Below, one piece after another: positions 19,330-22,599 of a stretch of DNA of 22,599 nt; within the stretch, counting starts at the first letter, position 1, and every line of letters starts with the position of its first letter. The position numbers were made by a program, and so were the translations under genes. Source of the stretch: a virus; the IMG/VR virus record IMGVR_UViG_3300048839_000706, positions 1 through 22,599 of that record. One strand, given 5' to 3'. The notes under the pieces are model-generated. The model was not told where the DNA came from and ran no database searches. It saw only the letters and a program-made list of their open reading frames with translations.

Positions 19330-20781
19330 ATGGGTGTGAACGAGAGTGAGTTTGCGGCGGGGTTGTTTCGGGGGGTGTTCGGGGTGGACCCCCCTAAGCG
19401 TCAACGGTGGATCGACTGGACGCTTGAGCCGCGCTTGAATGATGGCACGCTGCCGCTGTATGAGATCGACAAGGCAGCGGGGCGGGTGGTGCTTAATTTG
19501 CATGAAGGCCAGATGCGCGCATGGGAGAACCCGGCGCGCTTTGTGTTTATGATCGCGGGCAAGCAGAGCGGGAAGACGATCTTCGGGCCGGTGTGGCTGC
19601 TGCGGACGATCATGCTGCTGGGCGCGGGGGATTATCTGGCGATCAGCGCGACGTATGACCTGTTCAAGTTGAAGCTGCTGCCCGCGCTCAAACAGTTCTT
19701 TGTGCATGATCTGGGCATTGCGCGGTACTGGTCGGGCGATCGCATCCTTGAGCTGCGGGACCCGGACACGGGCGAGTTTGGCGCATCGTTCGGGCATGAG
19801 CATGAAAAGATGTGGGGGCGGATCATCCTACGGTCGGCTGACAGTGAAGAGGGGTTACAGAGCGCGAGCGCGCTGGCGGCGTGGCTGGATGAGCCGGGGT
19901 TGTATTCGTCGGGCGTGTGGAAGGACGTTCGCGGGCGTCTCTCACTAGCGCAGGGGCCTGCACTGGGGACCACGACGCCTTATGACATGGGGTGGTTGAA
20001 GCAGCAAATCTATGACCCGTGGCAGGCGGGAGACCCTGAGATTGCGGTGATTCAGTTCAGCTCGGCGCTGTCGCCGTTCTTCGCTGCCGGTGAGTATGAG
20101 AGCCTGCGGCGGACGATGCAGCCGCATCAGTTCAGGATGGACTATGATGCCGAATTCGGGCGGCCTCCGGCGGGCATCTACGAGGACTTTATAGAGAAGC
20201 TGCGGACCGAGGGCGGTCACCTTGTGGAGCGGTTTGTGATCCCTGAGGACTGGCCACGGCTGGTGGCGATTGACCCCGGGATTGTGAACCCCGGCAAGCT
20301 GTGGATTGCCCACGATGTGGCACGGGATGAATACTACATCTATCGGGCGGAGAAGGGCGGCCTGCGGCGGACGAGCAAAGAACACGCGGCCTATGACGTG
20401 GAACGGGCGAAAGAAGGCCGTGAGCGCGTTATCTGGTGGGCGGTGGGGGCAAAATCGGAGAAATACTGGCGCGAGGACTACAAAGCGGCGGGGGCGAACG
20501 GTGTACGCGAGCCGGGCATCAGCGATGTGTGGGAGGGAATTGACCGCGGGGTGCAGCTGGTGCGCGAGCATCGCGTGTTTGTGATGCGTGATCTGGTCGA
20601 TTTCATCGGTGAGATGCTGAGCTATGCGCGGGTGATCAAAAACGGCGAGCCGACGAACGAGATCAAAGACAAGAGCACGTATCACCTGATCGACGCTTAC
20701 CGCTATTTTGCGGTGCAGGTGGTCCAGAAAAACAAATTGAGGGCGCAGGCTACAGTAGGAGCAAAGAGCTATGTTGGATAA
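19330..20781 (+). CDS. terL: Terminase large subunit (ATPase and nuclease)
   Basis: A 483-aa motor that packages DNA through the portal and cuts the concatemer. ATPase domain: Walker A AGKQSGKT (76-83), Walker B AAWLDEP with D187 and E188, and coupling motif GTTTP (213-217). Nuclease domain: RLVAIDPG (D315), an acidic SDVWEGID segment (399-405) and YHLIDAYRY (D455), the three metal-binding acids of the RNase H-like fold. Length matches the family. ATG 19330 directly follows the 12-mer repeat. It overlaps the portal start by 11 nt. The family cannot be assigned to a packaging strategy (cos or pac) from sequence alone. Confidence 0.92.
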   Translation: MGVNESEFAAGLFRGVFGVDPPKRQRWIDWTLEPRLNDGTLPLYEIDKAAGRVVLNLHEGQMRAWENPARFVFMIAGKQSGKTIFGPVWLLRTIMLLGAGDYLAISATYDLFKLKLLPALKQFFVHDLGIARYWSGDRILELRDPDTGEFGASFGHEHEKMWGRIILRSADSEEGLQSASALAAWLDEPGLYSSGVWKDVRGRLSLAQGPALGTTTPYDMGWLKQQIYDPWQAGDPEIAVIQFSSALSPFFAAGEYESLRRTMQPHQFRMDYDAEFGRPPAGIYEDFIEKLRTEGGHLVERFVIPEDWPRLVAIDPGIVNPGKLWIAHDVARDEYYIYRAEKGGLRRTSKEHAAYDVERAKEGRERVIWWAVGAKSEKYWREDYKAAGANGVREPGISDVWEGIDRGVQLVREHRVFVMRDLVDFIGEMLSYARVIKNGEPTNEIKDKSTYHLIDAYRYFAVQVVQKNKLRAQATVGAKSYVG

Positions 20782-22180
20782 GTTGCAAAAACTCCTGTTA
20801 GACGGGGGATACGTGGGTTCTACGTGGGCGGCAGAGATGCGCGATCGCGGGGCGCTGGTGGCGCTGTTCCGCGATTATTATGGGGGCGCTCACCGGCTGA
20901 AGCTCACCCGTGAGATGAAGGCCATGATGCAGATCACGGATGCCCGGCTGGACCGCTACAACGACAACTATTGTGAGATGGTGGTTGATGTGATGGCGGA
21001 CCGGCTGGCGCTGGATACGATCCGCCCTGCGGGGTCTGATGACTTCGACGAGGCGCAGGCGTGGGCGGTGACTGTGTTGGAGCGTAACCGGATCGACGCG
21101 CTGCAAATCGCGGTACATGAAGCGGTGCTGCGGGATGGTGAGGCGTATGTGATGGTGCAGTACAGCGAGGACGGCATCACGCTGGCGCGCGAGCTGGCGT
21201 GGGACGGTAAAGCGGGCATCCTGCCGGTGTGGGACAAACGCGGCGAGAAGCTGGTGTGTGCGGTCAAAGTGTGGACGGAAGTGGACACACAGCGGGTGAA
21301 TATCTACTATGTGGACCGCGTGGAAAAATACGACGTGCTGAGCGATGGCAATCTACGGCAGATTGCCATTGAAGAGACGGTGCGCGATGGGATGACGCCG
21401 GGTGTGCCGCTGATCGCGTTTCGTAATCGCGGCGGGGGGCGCAGTGAGCTGACGAACGTGATCCCGCTGCAAGACTCTCTCAACCGGACTCTATCGTCGA
21501 TGGTGATGAGCGCCGAGCTGACCGCGTTCAGCATGTTGTTCGCGGTGGGGTTTGAGCCACCGGCCAGCATCACGCCGGGCATGGTGATCCATGCGGGGAT
21601 GCTGGAGAACGGCAAGCCGGTGAAGCCGGAGACGCTGGAAGAAGCGCAGGCGTATTCTGCGATGCAGTCTACTTATAAGCTCCAGCGGATTGAGGCGGGG
21701 GACCTGTCTCAATTGATCGGGCAGGCGGAGTTCTTGATTGACCAGATCGCCACGGTCTCTAATACGCCGATCCCTAGCCAGATGGGCGGCAGCACGCAGA
21801 GCGGCGAGGCGCTGAAGCAGCGGGACGCGCGGCTTTTGGGCAAGGCGCGGCGGGCGCAGGTGCAGCTAGGGAACGCATGGGAAGATGTTCTTTGGCAGGC
21901 GTGGAAACAACAGGTGGTGTTTGGTGTGGCGCTGCCGCCGCGTGTGGACGGGTGGACCGCCCGTTGGAAGAGCGCCGAGGTGCGGAGTGATAGCGACGTG
22001 CGTGAGACTGCGAAAATGCTGCATGAGTGGGGGTATGAGCGCGAGGCGCTGCGGATTCTATCGTCGCTGTCGATGGTCGATTATTCGGAAGAGGACATTG
22101 ACCGGCTGATGGCAGAAAAAACGGCGGAGAGCGCGGCGGCGCTGGGGGCGATCACCGGCGCGCTGCCCACATTCGGATAA
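20771..22180 (+). CDS. Portal protein, SPP1 gp6-like
   Basis: A 469-aa portal subunit forming the dodecameric channel for DNA at one capsid vertex. Features typical of the Phage_prot_Gp6 family are seen: an N-terminal helical stretch with NYCEMVVDVMADRL, a wing region (VHEAVLRDGEAYVMVQYSEDG), the stem/clip part, and the C-terminal FLIDQIATVSNTPIPSQMGG with SGEALKQRDARLLGKARRAQ. ATG 20771 overlaps the large terminase end. It is closed by a terminator 19 nt after the stop, which is unusual because capsid genes normally continue in the same operon. Confidence 0.9.
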   Translation: MLDKLQKLLLDGGYVGSTWAAEMRDRGALVALFRDYYGGAHRLKLTREMKAMMQITDARLDRYNDNYCEMVVDVMADRLALDTIRPAGSDDFDEAQAWAVTVLERNRIDALQIAVHEAVLRDGEAYVMVQYSEDGITLARELAWDGKAGILPVWDKRGEKLVCAVKVWTEVDTQRVNIYYVDRVEKYDVLSDGNLRQIAIEETVRDGMTPGVPLIAFRNRGGGRSELTNVIPLQDSLNRTLSSMVMSAELTAFSMLFAVGFEPPASITPGMVIHAGMLENGKPVKPETLEEAQAYSAMQSTYKLQRIEAGDLSQLIGQAEFLIDQIATVSNTPIPSQMGGSTQSGEALKQRDARLLGKARRAQVQLGNAWEDVLWQAWKQQVVFGVALPPRVDGWTARWKSAEVRSDSDVRETAKMLHEWGYEREALRILSSLSMVDYSEEDIDRLMAEKTAESAAALGAITGALPTFG

Positions 22181-22198
22181 GCGACATTCTGTGAAGTG

Positions 22199-22224
22199 AA
22201 AGCCCGCGAGACTGCGGGCTTTTT
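22199..22224 (+). terminator. Intrinsic terminator after the portal gene
   Basis: AGCCCGC (22201-22207), loop GAGACT-like, GCGGGCT (22214-22220) followed by four more Ts. It ends the terminase-portal operon. Confidence 0.8.
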
Positions 22225-22237
22225 GATTCTGCTAGAC

Positions 22238-22254
22238 CCCCTAATTATTAGGGG
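22238..22254. promoter_or_regulatory. 17-bp perfect palindrome
   Basis: CCCCTAAT-T-ATTAGGGG, odd-length perfect palindrome between the terminator and the two 14-mer operators. A binding site or a second small hairpin; role unknown. Confidence 0.55.
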
Positions 22255-22262
22255 TATGTGTT

Positions 22263-22307
22263 TAGCGATAACGCTATATAATAGGTATATTGATAGCGAT
22301 AACGCTA
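22263..22307 (+). promoter_or_regulatory. Two identical 14-bp operators flanking a TATAAT
   Basis: TAGCGATAACGCTA occurs at 22263-22276 and 22294-22307, each a TAGCG/CGCTA inverted repeat, 31 bp apart (three helical turns). A TATAAT (22277-22282) lies between them. The pair probably represses the promoter of the gene starting at 22322. Confidence 0.7.
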
Positions 22308-22321
22308 AGTATGAGGGCAAA

Positions 22322-22599
22322 ATGATTACAGTGACATGCAAGGAATCAGGCATTAATTTTGAAGCGGCGACCAAGCGCACCCAGCAGCATCCCGATGTCG
22401 CAGCGCTCAAAAACGCGGCAAACAAAAACGGTAACTATCGTGAGGTCAACGAGGCGCTGTCCGCCGTTCGGAAAGCCGGTGGCTACAGCACAATCGAAGA
22501 ATTCATGGCACTGGTTGAAAATCACATCAACGGTAAAAAAGAAGAACAAAATCGCCGCTCTATCGCCGCTGCACAGGCGCGCGAAAAAGAGAATGCCGA
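22322..22599 (+). CDS. Hypothetical protein, separately regulated (N-terminal part, runs off window)
   Basis: ATG 22322 follows GAGGGCAAA. At least 92 residues are visible with no stop before the edge. It starts MITVTCKESGINFEAATKRT, then HPDVAALKNAANKNG, and becomes helical and charged (EEFMALVENHINGKKEEQNRR). The N-terminal strand with one Cys and the FEA segment resemble short treble-clef-like starts of phage proteins, but a second Cys pair is missing. Codon use is more AT-rich (AAA, AAC, GAA) than in the portal gene. With its own terminator, palindrome and twin operators it is an independent unit inserted in the structural region, perhaps a moron. Function unknown. Confidence 0.65.
   Translation, partial: MITVTCKESGINFEAATKRTQQHPDVAALKNAANKNGNYREVNEALSAVRKAGGYSTIEEFMALVENHINGKKEEQNRRSIAAAQAREKENA

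Noticed and set aside
19310-19339. Nine-codon frame between the terminase genes as a real gene
   Set aside because: It is very short, shares its bases with the 12-mer and the large-terminase start, and has no ribosome site of its own.
1-22599. CRISPR array, insertion sequence or transposase
   Set aside because: No regularly spaced repeats, no terminal inverted repeats with a transposase, and no DDE/Rve-type protein were found.

Overview
The window is a GC-rich (about 60% by eye), densely packed piece of a temperate double-stranded DNA phage genome, most likely tailed and siphovirus-like. The evidence is a terminase small/large pair, an SPP1 gp6-type portal, a Gp37-like tail/receptor protein, two tyrosine integrases, a repressor-like switch and a ParA/ParB pair. 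The host is not identifiable with certainty. A secreted protein with a Thr/Glu/Pro-rich linker and the absence of an outer-membrane spanin pair would fit a Chloroflexota-like or other monoderm host, but this is a weak guess.

Layout: (a) 1-3580, end of a rightward late operon: tail genes, then two membrane-anchored proteins whose reading frames overlap by about 300 nt, closed by a terminator. (b) 3600-7205, lysogeny/integration region: leftward integrase 1; a compact divergent promoter/operator; a rightward HTH regulator and a secreted protein; then a tRNA 3'-end sequence (candidate attP) with two arm-type direct repeats beside the 3' end of leftward integrase 2. (c) 7206-9133, small early genes, including a GIY-YIG nuclease-like protein. 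(d) 9221-15039, maintenance and replication: ParA, an unusually long ParB-domain protein carrying a 22-bp perfect palindrome, a DUF3987-type helicase-like protein and a DnaG-type primase. (e) 15023-16909, small accessory genes including a DUF7694-like protein and zinc-ribbon proteins, closed by a terminator. (f) 17019-18712, a separately promoted winged-helix-like regulator and a glycoside-hydrolase/SH3b protein (lysin candidate). (g) 18690-22180, terminase small, terminase large and portal with overlapping ends, closed by a terminator. (h) 22238-22599, a new operator-controlled transcription unit whose gene runs off the window.

The order late - integration - maintenance/replication - packaging - late, with an uninterrupted tRNA-derived attP inside, says this is the free (circular or permuted) form rather than a prophage cut at its integrase. 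Together with ParAB and a second recombinase, it raises the possibility of an extrachromosomal, plasmid-like lysogenic state as an alternative to integration.

The least explained signal is a 12-mer, TTATCGGAAGTG, present four times exactly and twice with one mismatch, always on the + strand. It lies both inside genes, where it forces the rare Leu codon TTA in three of four copies, and immediately upstream of start codons.
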